Shown here one piece after another: positions 5,683 to 5,793 of a stretch of 5,793 nt of DNA. Each line of letters starts with the position of its first letter. Position 1 is the first letter of the stretch. The translations under genes were made by a program, and so were the position numbers. A model generated the notes under the pieces. It was not told where the DNA came from, did no database searches, and saw only the letters and a list, made by a program, of their open reading frames with translations. The stretch comes from an uncultured Clostridia bacterium (GTDB taxonomy: Bacteria > Bacillota > Clostridia > TANB77 > CAG-508): assembly GCA_944389715.1 (NCBI GenBank), contig CALXNI010000063.1:1-5793 (forward strand), written 5' to 3'.

Positions 5683-5717
5683 TCTAGAGATTAGAGGTTA
5701 GAGGTTGGAGATTAGAA
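5683..5717. repeat. Five degenerate 7-bp tandem repeats
   Basis: On the plus strand the units read TCTAGAG, ATTAGAG, GTTAGAG, GTTGGAG and ATTAGAA without gaps. They sit upstream of the toxin-antitoxin promoter, next to the GC-rich hairpin repeat. The unit length matches the heptads in the purH leader, though the sequence differs. Confidence 0.65.
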
Positions 5718-5725
5718 TTTAAAAA

Positions 5726-5793
5726 TGTAGGGACGGCAATCTGCCGTCCGAAAAATACGAAATTTATTGCAAATGTTGTAGGGGCGATTTTAA
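5726..5793. repeat. Dispersed-repeat-like hairpin and start of a second copy
   Basis: GGACGGCA (5731-5738) and TGCCGTCC (5742-5749) form a perfect 8-bp GC-rich hairpin in otherwise AT-rich DNA. The lead-in TGTAGGGACG (5726-5735) recurs as TGTAGGGGCG (5777-5786) at the window edge, suggesting a second related hairpin cut off on the right. GTAGGGGCG/GTAGGGACGG palindromes are a familiar intergenic repeat type in Clostridia. There is no T tract fitting a terminator. Confidence 0.65.

Overview
The window comes from a very AT-rich, endospore-forming low-GC Firmicute, most likely a member of the Clostridia. The reasons are the yabP-yabQ-divIC sporulation/division cluster, a full-length Rho, Gram-positive Shine-Dalgarno sequences (including TTG and GTG starts with strong sites) and Ile/Lys/Asn-rich proteins. 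I cannot name the genus. All seven convincing genes lie on the minus strand, so they are transcribed right to left.

From right to left in transcription order: (1) A repeat-rich right edge (about 5664-5793) holds a 7-bp tandem repeat, a GC-rich hairpin and the start of a second similar repeat cut off by the window end. (2) A small type II toxin-antitoxin pair follows: a 50-residue antitoxin (5413-5565) and a RelE/ParE-family toxin (5117-5398). It has a good sigma-A-type promoter, and a 15-bp palindrome overlaps the -10 box. (3) purH (3462-5009), a solitary bifunctional purine biosynthesis gene, has its own promoter directly behind the toxin stop codon and a clear intrinsic terminator. (4) A roughly 110-bp inverted-repeat element (3297-3406) abuts that terminator. 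(5) yabP, yabQ and divIC (3224 down to 2045) form a tight cluster of spore-cortex/sporulation and division genes. (6) rho (615-1916) encodes the transcription termination factor.

The leftmost 614 bases hold no supportable gene. They contain several inverted repeats that look like terminators or a structured RNA. In most of them the imperfect pairs are G.U when read on the plus strand, which hints at plus-strand transcription converging on rho. A candidate leftward promoter sits near the left edge.

The sporulation cluster, purH, rho and the toxin-antitoxin pair appear to be separate transcription units rather than one pathway. No entirely new system is evident. The points most worth a second look are the structured gene-free region beside rho, the short antitoxin with its operator-like palindrome, the inverted-repeat element, and the two 7-bp tandem repeats.
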